A stretch of DNA of 64,000 nucleotides from Mesobacillus harenae (lineage in GTDB: Bacteria; Bacillota; Bacilli; Bacillales; Cytobacillaceae), in NCBI RefSeq assembly GCF_013343715.1, contig NZ_JABUNR010000007.1:62001-126000 (forward strand), written 5' to 3'. The notes below the pieces were generated by a model. The model ran no database searches. It saw only the letters and a program-made list of their open reading frames with translations, and was not told the DNA's origin. Below are positions 1-8,254 of this stretch, piece after piece (positions within the stretch are counted from its first letter, which is position 1; each line of letters starts with the position of its first letter). A program made the position numbers and the translations under genes.

Positions 1-908
1 GTGTGAAAAAACGGAGAATCAATGATGCTTTCCTCTCCAGCACGCAATGGCCCCCAAGATGGAATAACCATAACTGCAATCGCAGCGATCGTTAACACAA
101 AAGCGAGCAAAGCAGCGAAAAGACCCTTTTTCTCCTCAGGCTTAAGGTAATTAACCTCTTCTTCAACCTTGCCAGTATAGGTTCCAAGCCGCGGCTCGAC
201 GATCTTGTCAGTAACAATAGTTCCGACAATAGTCAGCAAAAAGACTGAAGCAACCATAAAGTAATAGTTCATTGCATAGTTAATTCCTTCAGCGTACTCA
301 GGATTTAACATAGCTGCAGCATCTTGGGTGATACCGCCAAGCAATGGGTCAAGCGATGTTAATAGTAGGTTTGCACTAAAGCCCCCAGAAACACCAGCGA
401 AGGCTGCAGCAAGTCCAGCTAGTGGATGTCTTCCCAGCCCTGCAAATAAGACAGCACCAAGTGGAGTAAGAACCACGTATCCAGCATCAGCTGCCATGCT
501 TGACATGATACCGCCAAATACCAAGGCAGCCGTAATTAACTGTTTAGGAACTGACGTTACTAAGCCTCGAAGTGCAGCGCTGATCAGTCCAGACCTCTCC
601 GCAATTCCGATTCCTAGCATTGTTACAAGCACGGTGCCCAATGGAGCGAATCCAGTAAAGTTTGTTACAGCACTTTCAAATAAGTATAGAATCCCTTCTG
701 AACTTAACAGGTTATTAACCTCAAGCATTTCCCCAGGATTAAGTGGATCTTCCACACTTACACCCATGCTTGAAAACAGGGCAGATAAAAGGATAACAAG
801 CAATGAAAAGATTGCGAATAATGTAACAGGATGCGGTAATTTGTTACCAACCTGCTCAATTGTGTTAAGCGAACGTATAATTATTCCGTTCGTTTTTGGT
901 TTTGACAA
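1..908 (-). CDS. AbgT family transporter (partial, C-terminus outside window)
   Basis: This is a membrane transporter of the AbgT family (p-aminobenzoyl-glutamate or related aromatic/antimetabolite transport). The visible 302 residues read continuously to the left edge. After a short polar N-terminus there is a hydrophobic segment (PHPVTLFAIFSLLVILLSAL), then a family-typical stretch GGIMSSMAADAGYVVLTPLG, a glycine/alanine-rich segment AGVSGGFSANLLL and further hydrophobic segments. The start is a TTG, chosen because GGAGGG lies eight bases upstream and the reading frame has no better start. A promoter with -10 TATAAT lies about 65 bp upstream. The substrate cannot be read from the sequence. 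The family call is firm; the 3' end is missing. Confidence 0.88.
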   Translation of the reverse strand, partial: MSKPKTNGIIIRSLNTIEQVGNKLPHPVTLFAIFSLLVILLSALFSSMGVSVEDPLNPGEMLEVNNLLSSEGILYLFESAVTNFTGFAPLGTVLVTMLGIGIAERSGLISAALRGLVTSVPKQLITAALVFGGIMSSMAADAGYVVLTPLGAVLFAGLGRHPLAGLAAAFAGVSGGFSANLLLTSLDPLLGGITQDAAAMLNPEYAEGINYAMNYYFMVASVFLLTIVGTIVTDKIVEPRLGTYTGKVEEEVNYLKPEEKKGLFAALLAFVLTIAAIAVMVIPSWGPLRAGEESIIDSPFFH

Positions 909-970
909 AAGAGTTACCCTCCCTTTCAATATTTAACTTTTCAAAAAACGATTTAAAAAAGACTCTTAAA

Positions 971-999
971 ATTATATTGAAAGGATGCTTAACTTTAAA
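971..999 (-). promoter_or_regulatory. Probable sigma-A promoter of the AbgT gene
   Basis: On the minus strand a TTTAAA (-35, weak) is followed after 17 bases by a perfect TATAAT (-10). It faces the AbgT gene and lies about 65 bp from its TTG start. Confidence 0.4.
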
Positions 1000-1211
1000 G
1001 GGGTTTATTAAAACACGGAATAGCAAGGCTTTTTTGAAGAATTGCAATCTTGGTTCAACTTACTGTAACACCTTAATTCCCAGTCTTAAGTTAACTTAGT
1101 AATCATGAGCCACTGGTATTTTTTTCGATAATATCCAAGAAGTTTTTTTCGATTAGACCTGCAACGTTCCTCGCATTTTTCAGCATTAAAGTTACCATTT
1201 TTAGTCTGTCC

Positions 1212-1236
1212 GTTAATTCTATGAAATCCTGGGTAA
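1212..1236 (+). promoter_or_regulatory. SigB-type general stress promoter upstream of DUF948 gene
   Basis: GTTAAT and GGGTAA are separated by 13 bases, close to the Bacillus SigB consensus (GTTTAA, 12-14 bases, GGGTAT). The element is 36 bp from the start codon of the DUF948 gene. YtxG/YoxC-like DUF948 proteins are known general stress proteins, which fits. Two of twelve consensus positions differ. Confidence 0.55.
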
Positions 1237-1272
1237 ATTAAACGTAAAGAGGAATGAAAGGAGTTTGATTCG

Positions 1273-1641
1273 ATGATTATTGTCTATCTAAGTATTGCTC
1301 TTATAATCGGAGCACTCATTTATTTAGGGATTACAGCTTATAAGACTTACAAAGACGCCAAGCCTGCTATCGAAAAGCTGTCTGATACTGCCAGCCGCGT
1401 TCAAGTACAAACTGACACACTAAAGGTAGAAAGCAATAAACTAACTGAAAACCAGCAGCAACTGATGAATGATGTCGATGAAAAGAAGGAAGCAGTTATG
1501 CAAACAGTCGATGCAGCCAAACAAACACCTAAATCAATTAAAAAGCTAGTTAAAATTAAGCCGATTGCCCGATTTGAGCACAGAATGAGATTTAAGCAAA
1601 TGCAAATTCAAGCAAGGAAACGGGAACTAAGATCGGAGTAA
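1273..1641 (+). CDS. DUF948-domain membrane-anchored general stress protein (YtxG/YoxC-like)
   Basis: This is a 122-residue protein with one N-terminal membrane helix (residues about 2-22, IIVYLSIALIIGALIYLGI). A long heptad-like helical region follows (residues 25-90: KTYKDAKPAIEKLSD, QTDTLKVESNKLTENQQQL), then a basic tail rich in K and R. This is the layout of DUF948 proteins, which in B. subtilis belong to the SigB general stress response; their biochemical role is unknown. The ATG follows AAAGGAG at good spacing. A SigB-like promoter is directly upstream and a bidirectional terminator follows, so it is probably monocistronic. The family assignment rests on architecture and motif feel, not on an alignment. 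Confidence 0.72.
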   Translation: MIIVYLSIALIIGALIYLGITAYKTYKDAKPAIEKLSDTASRVQVQTDTLKVESNKLTENQQQLMNDVDEKKEAVMQTVDAAKQTPKSIKKLVKIKPIARFEHRMRFKQMQIQARKRELRSE

Positions 1642-1649
1642 GCCAAACG

Positions 1650-1679
1650 AAAGACCGCAGAGTTTAGCCTGCGGTCTTT
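1650..1679. terminator. Bidirectional terminator between converging genes
   Basis: Perfect 11-bp stem AAAGACCGCAG / CTGCGGTCTTT with an eight-base loop, ending in an A/T-rich run on both strands. It lies between the DUF948 gene and the converging M14 gene. Confidence 0.85.
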
Positions 1680-1683
1680 ATTT

Positions 1684-2874
1684 TTACATATATAGGCCAG
1701 CTAGAAATATCCCAAGGGCTTCTTCATATATTTCACCAAACTGTGCAATAGGAAGCGGATTAACTCCCCTGCCAAGTTCAACAGTGTATCCAGGCCTTCT
1801 CCACTCCTGAATAAACCAGTCCTTATAGCCAGCATAACTTGCGACTGTTTGGATTGGCCGATAGCCGCTGACTCTCGCAAATTCACTAACAATAGTTTCG
1901 GCCTCTGGTGGCTCCTGATTTTGAAATCCCCAGTAGATTACCTCTCCTTGTGTATGAAACGCAAGAACTCTTGAAAAATCTCTTCTTCTTGTCAAATCCG
2001 CCATTGCAATTGATTCCGGCTCAGACAGAGGTCTTTCACCCGGATAATCGCGAGGCCCTGGCTGATTCGGTTTCTGAGCCTGCTCAAGTTCCCATCTTGC
2101 CGGGAACTGATTATTCAAATCAACTCCTCTTATATTTGCCTTCCATCCGGAAAAGTTAGTACTTCCGTTATTTAATTCGATTACTCGGCTGCTCCACGGT
2201 TCTTCAGCTGGCGGACCATTGAGCACAAGATTGACGCCGTCCGGATTAACCATAGGAACTACAGATAGGAATGTCTGCTGGTATAGAGGATTCATTAGCA
2301 GACCTCTAATTCCTGACTGATTTGTCAAAGCAAGCAAGTAATCATTCAGGAACGTCATAATAACCGGTGTGGTGATCCATTCATTAGCATGAAAAGAACC
2401 ATTATAGTGTACCCGCTTCGATCCACTTCCCACTAAAATCTCAGGAATTGTGCGGCCGAGTACCGAATTCCCAATTGATGGTATTCTCAGAAAAGGATAT
2501 ACACTACGAAGACGCCTAATATCATTCATCAGCATTTCATAATCATAATCTTGACGGCCCTGCACCAGCCTCCAGGTAATTCGAAGCGGTACTCTAACTA
2601 TCTGGCCAATTCGCAGTGCAGCCGGATTTAGATTCCGATTCACCAAAAATACGCTATCAAGGCTTATATTCCTGCTGCGGGCTATACTCCATAAAGTTTC
2701 ACCCGCCCGTACCTGATGATTGACAGCAACGAAACCGGGTATTTGGACCCGCTGGCCGATCGTTAGCTGATTGGGCTGGATCGTACGATTGGAATCGCTT
2801 ATGAGCTGAAGCGGTATATTAAATAATTGGCTGTAATACCAGAAGGAATCACCCTGCCTGACAAACACATCCAT
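1684..2874 (-). CDS. LysM-M14 zinc peptidase, gamma-D-glutamyl-meso-diaminopimelate endopeptidase I type
   Basis: A 396-residue enzyme with two N-terminal LysM peptidoglycan-binding modules (residues about 3-47 and 51-96) followed by an M14 zinc-peptidase domain. Visible zinc ligands are H162 and E165 (FHANE) and H307 (AFHTQGE); the catalytic glutamate is E366 (TVELGRG). The architecture matches endopeptidase I of Lysinibacillus sphaericus and B. subtilis YqgT, which cut the gamma-D-Glu-diaminopimelate bond of peptidoglycan peptides. There is no signal peptide, as in those proteins. The start is MDVFVRQGD because AAGGAGGAG precedes it. An upstream in-frame extension of 42 residues runs into a dispersed repeat and is rejected. 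It shares a terminator with the gene on its 3' side. Confidence 0.9.
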   Translation of the reverse strand: MDVFVRQGDSFWYYSQLFNIPLQLISDSNRTIQPNQLTIGQRVQIPGFVAVNHQVRAGETLWSIARSRNISLDSVFLVNRNLNPAALRIGQIVRVPLRITWRLVQGRQDYDYEMLMNDIRRLRSVYPFLRIPSIGNSVLGRTIPEILVGSGSKRVHYNGSFHANEWITTPVIMTFLNDYLLALTNQSGIRGLLMNPLYQQTFLSVVPMVNPDGVNLVLNGPPAEEPWSSRVIELNNGSTNFSGWKANIRGVDLNNQFPARWELEQAQKPNQPGPRDYPGERPLSEPESIAMADLTRRRDFSRVLAFHTQGEVIYWGFQNQEPPEAETIVSEFARVSGYRPIQTVASYAGYKDWFIQEWRRPGYTVELGRGVNPLPIAQFGEIYEEALGIFLAGLYM

Positions 2875-2890
2875 AGAACTCCTCCTTAAA

Positions 2891-3270
2891 ATGAAATGCG
2901 GAGCCGACTGTTCAGAAACGGGCAAACTGGAGATTCCAACAAAGAAGCGCTTTTTGCTTCTGTAGGAGGAATTGAAGTTTGCCGAGTTACTAGGAGGCAC
3001 AGCTAGACAATGAAATGCTGAAGCGCCAGGTCAGCCCCGTCAAGTATAAGACAGAGCCTGAATGAAGGCGCTTTTCACCTTCAGTAAATGAAATGCGAAG
3101 CCGACTGGTTAGCATCGACTTGCGCTGGAGGGCCTGATGGGGAAGTCGCTCTTTGACTTCATCAGCAGGACCGAAGCGACTCGAGATGCTAGGAGGCGCA
3201 GCTAGACAAATGAAATGCGAAGCCGACTGGTTAGCACCGACTTGCGCTGGCCGACAGCGCCTTTTCTCCT
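2891..3270. repeat. Dispersed intergenic repeat family A (two to three adjoining copies)
   Basis: Blocks sharing GGAGCCGACTG or GAAGCCGACTG at one end and GCTAGGAGGCGCAGCTAGAC or close variants at the other. The middle carries a hairpin-forming GAAGCG...GCTTC or AAGTCGC...GACTTC core. One copy runs about 2891-3008, another 3087-3210, and a truncated one 3215-3270. A well-preserved relative is at 19434-19585 and a decayed one at about 42870-42965. No coding frame is conserved between copies. Confidence 0.8.
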
Positions 3271-3528
3271 GGCGCAGCTACCGATACATGTAATAAAAAG
3301 TTACCTAAATAAATGTATATGATCACTGTAACTTAATTAGTAGCCAAAGTTCTGCTGTGATTTTATTTATCTTTAACAGCTTGCATAATAATTTGTATCT
3401 TTAGTCCCAAAAAACTGTAAGCAACGTCTATAAAGTTAGTTATATAGCCATATTGAAACATTTATATTAATTATTTAATATAAAATAAAATGAATAAATA
3501 TACATACATACATATTAGGAGGTTCATC
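3271..3528. other. Intergenic A/T-rich region before the secreted M14 gene
   Basis: A very A/T-rich leader. I see AGGAGG eight bases before the downstream ATG but no convincing -35/-10 pair. A one-mismatch relative of the TnrA box (TGTAA, seven bases, TTACC) near 3289 was judged too far upstream and too weak to claim. Confidence 0.4.
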
Positions 3529-5907
3529 ATGAAAGTGCAAAAAACAGTCAAAGGAATTTTAGCAGTTAGCCTGCTGCTATCTGCTCCCGTATCTTCTGCC
3601 CTTGCAAGTCCGGCAAAGTGGGAACATACCATATCAACTCAAGAAAGTGATGGCAGTCTATTTAACAGTGAAAACTATGATTTTATGAAGTTCTCAAAGA
3701 TAGGCCCAAAGCTTCAAGAGATCGCTCAGCAATCAAACCGGGTAAAAGTCGAAGTAACCGGGCAATCTTCTAGCGGACATCCGCTTTATGTAGTAACTAT
3801 TGCCGATCCATCCACACAGGGTAAATTCGGGAAAATCCAAGCCCTCCGAAAGCAAATGTTCAAAAATCCTGAGAAAGCCCAGGATTGGATCGCAAACAAC
3901 CAGGATTTTAAAGTGCCGATTATGATCAACGGAAGTATTCACGGAACCGAGTTCGTTGGCAGCGATGCGCTTATCCAGCTGATTGAACGGTTTGCTACAC
4001 AAGACGATGAAATCACAAAAAGCATTCTTGAAAGCAATGTCCTTATTTTCAATGTGGTTCAGAACCCAGATGGGCGCGTTGATGGGACTCGTTTTAACGG
4101 AGAGGGAATTGACTTAAACCGAGACTTTATCACTCAGTCGCAGCCTGAAACACAGCAAACTGTTGGGTTAATTAAAGAATGGAATCCAATGGTCTTTCTT
4201 GATACCCATGGTTATGTGAAAAATTTTGCTCCAAACAAGCAGGGTTTAATTGAACCTTGTACTCCACCTCATAACCCTAATTACGAATATGATCTTTATT
4301 CCAAATGGGCTTACGACCAAGCTGAGGCTATGGAAGCCGAAATTATGAGCCATAAGGATTCATATAGTGGAGACCTCTATAAAAACATGAGCGGGACCTA
4401 TATTCCACAACGGGATGATGCTGCAGGCTGGGATGATTACCCGCCAATTTTCACCCCAATGTATGCGATGTATCACGGTGCATTTGGACATACCCTTGAG
4501 GCACCAACAAATGACTTGGATGGTGTCCGCTGGATGTATGACTCCATTATGGGCGCCTTGCAATTCGCTACCGAAAACAAACAAGAAATGATTTCAGATC
4601 AAATAGAAATGTTTAAGCGCGGCATCAACTTTGACCACCCCTTCCATGATGAAGGATTTTTCCCAGAGGCCTATATCTTGCCAGTTGATGAAAATGATCC
4701 AACTGTGACTGAAAAAGCAGTAAATCATTTAATAAATAATGATATAGAAATCGTCCAAGCAGCAAAATCATTTACAGCTGAAGGAACCTCTTATCCTAAA
4801 GGGACATATATAGTCAACATGGACCAGGCAAAGGCCGGTTTAGCAAATACAATGCTTTGGGATGGTGAAGATATCACTAATGACACTCCCTCCATGTATG
4901 ATATATCTGCCTGGAGCCTCCCTGAACTATGGGGCTTTGAAGCCATTGCAGTCGCAAGTCCATTCGGTGTGACAGCTTCTAAAGTTAACCAGGTAAGCAG
5001 CCAAGGATCCCTAAACGGAAAAGGTCCATTCATCATTCCAAACAGCTCGGTAAAAGCAGTCTCGCTCGTGAATACTATGCTGCAGGAAGGCATATCGGTT
5101 AAACGTGATAGTGAAGGGAACTTTTACACAAAATCTGCAGCCAATAAAATATCAGCTGCTGTTAAAAATTCAGGCCTGAAGGTGGAAACAGCTAAGGTAC
5201 CTTCAGATGCCGAAGTTATTTCTGATTTGAAAATTGCAATCTTGAAAGACGGCGGGATGGGAAAAGTTCAATCTCATGCTGGTACAAAGCTTGCTCTAAA
5301 ACGCCTTGGCTTCAACGTAACTGAGATAACGCCAGCTGAAACTGCAGAACAAGGGCTTGCTGAGTTTGATGTGTTTGTTTACAGCGGAACTGACAGCCTG
5401 ATCTCAACGAATCTTCGCAGGGCTGGTGATAAAGAATTTGGATTCCAAAACGCTGGGCAATTTGAAAAATTTAAAAATAATTTAGAGGTATTTCTAGACA
5501 ATGGCGGAAAATATATTGCCGTTGGTGCTGGAGCTTCATACGCTACTAAAACACTTGGCCTGACAGACACAACTGTTAATACAGGCGGGTACAACAGCAA
5601 CGGTATCGTAAGTGTAAATTATGAAGGAACAGGTATTACCGCAGGTTATAGCGAGGATGATTTTGGATTTGTTTATCGTCCAACCTGGTACACAAATACA
5701 GATAATGATGATATTCTTGCTCAAATTTCCAAAGAAGAAGACTTCTTTATCGCAGGACACTGGGCAGATCGGGAAAAAGCCCGCAGCCAAGCCGTTATTG
5801 TAAGGGAACAAGATAAAGATGTAACGATGATTGGACTTGAAGCTGGTTTCAGAGATCACACAGATTACTTGTTCAGACTTCTTTCGAATGCAATATTCAC
5901 CAAATAA
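3529..5907 (+). CDS. Secreted M14-family zinc carboxypeptidase with C-terminal GATase-like domain
   Basis: A 792-residue exported peptidase. Residues 1-27 form a Sec signal peptide (KTVKGILAVSLLLSAP, cleavage near ALA-SPA). The M14 domain shows H138 and E141 (SIHGTE), an arginine in LNRDF (about 198), H227 (FLDTHG) and a probable catalytic glutamate E324 (FGHTLEAPT). The C-terminal third contains an alpha/beta segment (KIAILKDGG, FDVFVYSG, NGGKYIAVGAGAS) resembling the class I amidotransferase-like fold found in long Bacillus M14 proteins. The start follows AGGAGG; a 13-residue upstream extension has no ribosome site. A strong terminator follows. Substrate unknown; probably extracellular peptides. 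Confidence 0.87.
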   Translation: MKVQKTVKGILAVSLLLSAPVSSALASPAKWEHTISTQESDGSLFNSENYDFMKFSKIGPKLQEIAQQSNRVKVEVTGQSSSGHPLYVVTIADPSTQGKFGKIQALRKQMFKNPEKAQDWIANNQDFKVPIMINGSIHGTEFVGSDALIQLIERFATQDDEITKSILESNVLIFNVVQNPDGRVDGTRFNGEGIDLNRDFITQSQPETQQTVGLIKEWNPMVFLDTHGYVKNFAPNKQGLIEPCTPPHNPNYEYDLYSKWAYDQAEAMEAEIMSHKDSYSGDLYKNMSGTYIPQRDDAAGWDDYPPIFTPMYAMYHGAFGHTLEAPTNDLDGVRWMYDSIMGALQFATENKQEMISDQIEMFKRGINFDHPFHDEGFFPEAYILPVDENDPTVTEKAVNHLINNDIEIVQAAKSFTAEGTSYPKGTYIVNMDQAKAGLANTMLWDGEDITNDTPSMYDISAWSLPELWGFEAIAVASPFGVTASKVNQVSSQGSLNGKGPFIIPNSSVKAVSLVNTMLQEGISVKRDSEGNFYTKSAANKISAAVKNSGLKVETAKVPSDAEVISDLKIAILKDGGMGKVQSHAGTKLALKRLGFNVTEITPAETAEQGLAEFDVFVYSGTDSLISTNLRRAGDKEFGFQNAGQFEKFKNNLEVFLDNGGKYIAVGAGASYATKTLGLTDTTVNTGGYNSNGIVSVNYEGTGITAGYSEDDFGFVYRPTWYTNTDNDDILAQISKEEDFFIAGHWADREKARSQAVIVREQDKDVTMIGLEAGFRDHTDYLFRLLSNAIFTK

Positions 5908-5911
5908 TTTC

Positions 5912-5945
5912 AGCAAAAGCCCTGCCATATGGCAGGGCTTTTGCT
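5912..5945. terminator. Bidirectional terminator
   Basis: Perfect 15-bp stem beginning AGCAAAAGCCCTGCC with a four-base loop, between the converging M14 and sortase genes. Confidence 0.9.
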
Positions 5946-5954
5946 CTGATGGCG

Positions 5955-6512
5955 TTATTGGATAGGATCGGCATAAATAATATACCGGTCAGGCGCATTG
6001 CCAATATAACTAAACGGATAACATGTTGATAGAACAAGTTCTTCCTTCCCAGCTGGCTTAATTATGGTCCTATCATATTGGTCTACAATTTTAGAAGATT
6101 TCATTGTGTATTCGTAGGTTCCATACGGCATTTTGACAATAAAAATATCCCCTTCTTCTAATTGCCCAAACTTCCTGAAAACTGTATCCCTGTGACCGGA
6201 AAGGAGTATTTGTTCTCCCTGACCTGGAAAGGCAGTTGCAGGATAGTGTCCAACTCCCTTTTCAAGGGAATCCTCGTCCGCTCCTTCATAAATAGGCAGT
6301 TCATAATCAAGCTTTGGAATCTTTAGAATTCCAATAGCCTCATCTTTTAAAGGCGCAAACTGTTCCTTCCTCTGCAAATATTCCCGTTTCATATTATCCT
6401 TTGCCTGCACCAGACCTGTTTCCGTAAGATAGCTTACTTGCATAACCTTGTAAAGGCTGAATGATAAGAGTAATACCCCTACTAAAAGCATAATATTTCC
6501 TAACTTACCCAT
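5955..6512 (-). CDS. srtD: Class D sortase
   Basis: A 185-residue membrane-anchored transpeptidase that attaches sorting-signal proteins to the peptidoglycan cross-bridge. An N-terminal signal-anchor (residues 5-22) precedes the sortase beta-barrel. The catalytic set is visible: H107 in LSGHRDT, C164 in LSTCYPF and R176 in APDRYII. The short length, the N-terminal anchor and the TLSTC-like active-site neighbourhood fit class D of Bacillaceae. The gene directly upstream on the same strand encodes an LPNTA protein, the motif that class D sortases such as B. anthracis SrtC use, so this is very likely its substrate. A terminator between the two genes suggests it also has separate expression or read-through. 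Confidence 0.93.
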   Translation of the reverse strand: MGKLGNIMLLVGVLLLSFSLYKVMQVSYLTETGLVQAKDNMKREYLQRKEQFAPLKDEAIGILKIPKLDYELPIYEGADEDSLEKGVGHYPATAFPGQGEQILLSGHRDTVFRKFGQLEEGDIFIVKMPYGTYEYTMKSSKIVDQYDRTIIKPAGKEELVLSTCYPFSYIGNAPDRYIIYADPIQ

Positions 6513-6553
6513 TCAATCCCCTTCTTTCAACATCTTATTCCCCTGCTAAAAAA

Positions 6554-6583
6554 CAAATACCCACTTGGTCTCGTGGGTATTTG
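6554..6583 (-). terminator. Terminator between LPNTA protein gene and sortase gene
   Basis: An 11-bp perfect stem CAAATACCCAC / GTGGGTATTTG with an eight-base loop. On the minus strand it is followed by six T residues, so it ends the LPNTA-protein transcript and limits read-through into the sortase gene. Confidence 0.85.
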
Positions 6584-6592
6584 CTTATAAAA

Positions 6593-8044
6593 CTAACCAG
6601 CAAACTTTCGTCCGTAAAGCTTTGCAGCCGCTCCTAGCATTAGGATAATCAAACCTGCAAAGGCAAAATTCCAGATATCGCTAGCGGTATTTGGAAGCAA
6701 TCCACCGATCAGTCCGCCACCGCCTGAACCGGGGCTTGATCCATTGTTTGATCCGGGAGCAGTTGTTCCATCAGAGTTGTCCTTACCATCTCCACTATCT
6801 CCGTCATCTCCATCATCTCCACCAGGTGTTGAACCGTCACCAGGCTCGTCATTATCAGAACCTGGATCTGCTTCTTCAGGAAGGGCAATTGTTGCTGAAG
6901 CTCCTTCTGATTCTATCAAATCAATTGAAATTGCGTTTTTATCATGGGCAATTGAGTAAAAAGTATATTCAAGGTCATCCGCTACAGGAAGTTCATCTAA
7001 ATTGATTTCTAATTTAAAGGTAGAAGGTGTTGCTAAAGCTACAGACAGCATATCGCTATAAGCCAAGTAGACGCTATTTGTTTGAGTATCGATATGAATA
7101 TCCGCCGATTCAAACGATCCATTGTTAAAAGCTGGAGAGCCAGGCAGTCCAATGATAGGCACAGAATAAGAGGCAGTTAAAGAATCCTTAAAACCTGGAT
7201 CAGCCAGCAATTCTGCAAATTCTTGAGGCATATTAAAATGGATATAAGTTTTCCCTAGAAGGGTTAAGCTTACAGCCTTCTTTCCGCTATATGCTAATTC
7301 GATTTTGTATTTATCCTCATCCGTTAATAACTTTGCACTTAAACTATCTTCCTCAAGAAGGCCTACACCAATCAAGCCCGGAGTTTGCTCAGCAGGTTCT
7401 TCGGATGAACCTTGCCCTGGAAGCAAATCTGTTACCTTATCAGGAAGGCTTGCCGGGTCTTGTAAAAGATCGGTTACTTTTCCTATTGTTCCGGTTGGGT
7501 TTTTTAATGTATCTGTTACTTTGTCTGTAATCCCTGTTGGGTCCTTAAAAGTATCTGTTATTTTGTCTGTAACCCCTGTTGGATCCTTTACTCCATCCGT
7601 CCCAGATGGAAGCTTTCCTGTATTATCCGTTTCTTCAGGTTTCAGCCTATCTATTGTACCTGTTGGATCTTTAAGAGATTCAGTAAGCTTATCCGTTACA
7701 GTTGTTGTTTCTTCCACTACATCTTTTACTGTATCTGTTACAACTGTGACTGGGTCCTTTAGAGTTTCCGTTACTGTGGTAGTCAGTGATGAAGGATCTT
7801 CAATAGTGTTCGTTAATGTTCCTGTTAGACTCTTGGAGCTTGTTGTGCTTGTCTGCTCTGTTGTTGTTTTTGTCTGGCTTGTTATGTCATTGACCACCTT
7901 TGTCACGGTTCCTTCTAATTTTGAAGTTAGCGATGTCTGGGCGGAAGCTGAAATAGGCGCCAGTAATAACAAAGTTGCTGTGACTCCTGCTGTTGTCTTA
8001 ATAAATAGGTTTTTCCATTTTCTACTGGTGTGTTTTTTACTCAT
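6593..8044 (-). CDS. LPNTA-type cell-wall-anchored repeat protein
   Basis: A 483-residue surface protein. It has a signal peptide (KKHTSRKWKNLF then hydrophobic GVTATLLLLAPI, cleavage near ASA-QT). A Thr/Ser/Asp-rich region (about 25-215) carries degenerate repeats built on VTDTLKDPTG. A beta-rich folded segment follows (about 225-385), then an acidic Asp/Gly/Ser linker and a C-terminal sorting signal: LPNTA at about 450, a hydrophobic helix and a basic tail (KLYGRKFAG). The middle domain may be a NEAT-like or other beta-sandwich, but I cannot assign it. The second ATG (MSKKHT) is preferred because the first overlaps the ribosome site. The adjacent class D sortase is the expected anchor enzyme. 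Confidence 0.88.
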   Translation of the reverse strand: MSKKHTSRKWKNLFIKTTAGVTATLLLLAPISASAQTSLTSKLEGTVTKVVNDITSQTKTTTEQTSTTSSKSLTGTLTNTIEDPSSLTTTVTETLKDPVTVVTDTVKDVVEETTTVTDKLTESLKDPTGTIDRLKPEETDNTGKLPSGTDGVKDPTGVTDKITDTFKDPTGITDKVTDTLKNPTGTIGKVTDLLQDPASLPDKVTDLLPGQGSSEEPAEQTPGLIGVGLLEEDSLSAKLLTDEDKYKIELAYSGKKAVSLTLLGKTYIHFNMPQEFAELLADPGFKDSLTASYSVPIIGLPGSPAFNNGSFESADIHIDTQTNSVYLAYSDMLSVALATPSTFKLEINLDELPVADDLEYTFYSIAHDKNAISIDLIESEGASATIALPEEADPGSDNDEPGDGSTPGGDDGDDGDSGDGKDNSDGTTAPGSNNGSSPGSGGGGLIGGLLPNTASDIWNFAFAGLIILMLGAAAKLYGRKFAG

Positions 8045-8214
8045 TTCAAGTATCATCCTTTATTACTAAATTTTAACTGTAGTATAGAGGATGATTTTGT
8101 AAAAAACAATTAGTTGGCTGAATATTTAGATAATTCGTTATTTCTTACTACAGCTATATACTACTAAAGGAGTACGAGTTGGTACTCCCTTTAAACTAAA
8201 AGGCTTCAAACACA

Positions 8215-8247
8215 AAAAGCCTGGATCCATAAGGAATTCAGGCTTTT
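8215..8247 (-). terminator. Terminator of the M6 protease gene
   Basis: Nine-bp stem AAAAGCCTG / CAGGCTTTT just past the stop codon. A second hairpin with GGAGTAC / GTACTCC arms (8169-8188) lies beyond it. Confidence 0.75.
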
Positions 8248-8254
8248 CATAGTT

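Noticed and set aside
328-936. 202-residue plus-strand open frame
   Set aside because: It lies antisense to the AbgT gene, whose minus-strand frame shows clear family motifs and a ribosome site.
2875-3000. N-terminal extension of the LysM-M14 peptidase
   Set aside because: The extra 42 codons lie inside a dispersed repeat, while MDVFVRQGD has AGGAGG and begins the first LysM module.
3289-3305. TnrA-box-like TGTAA-N7-TTACC
   Set aside because: The last half-site deviates and the site is about 230 bp from the nearest start, so chance is more likely.
7305-8069. 254-residue plus-strand open frame rich in V and S
   Set aside because: It is the mirror of the Thr/Asp repeat region of the LPNTA protein and has no independent start signal.
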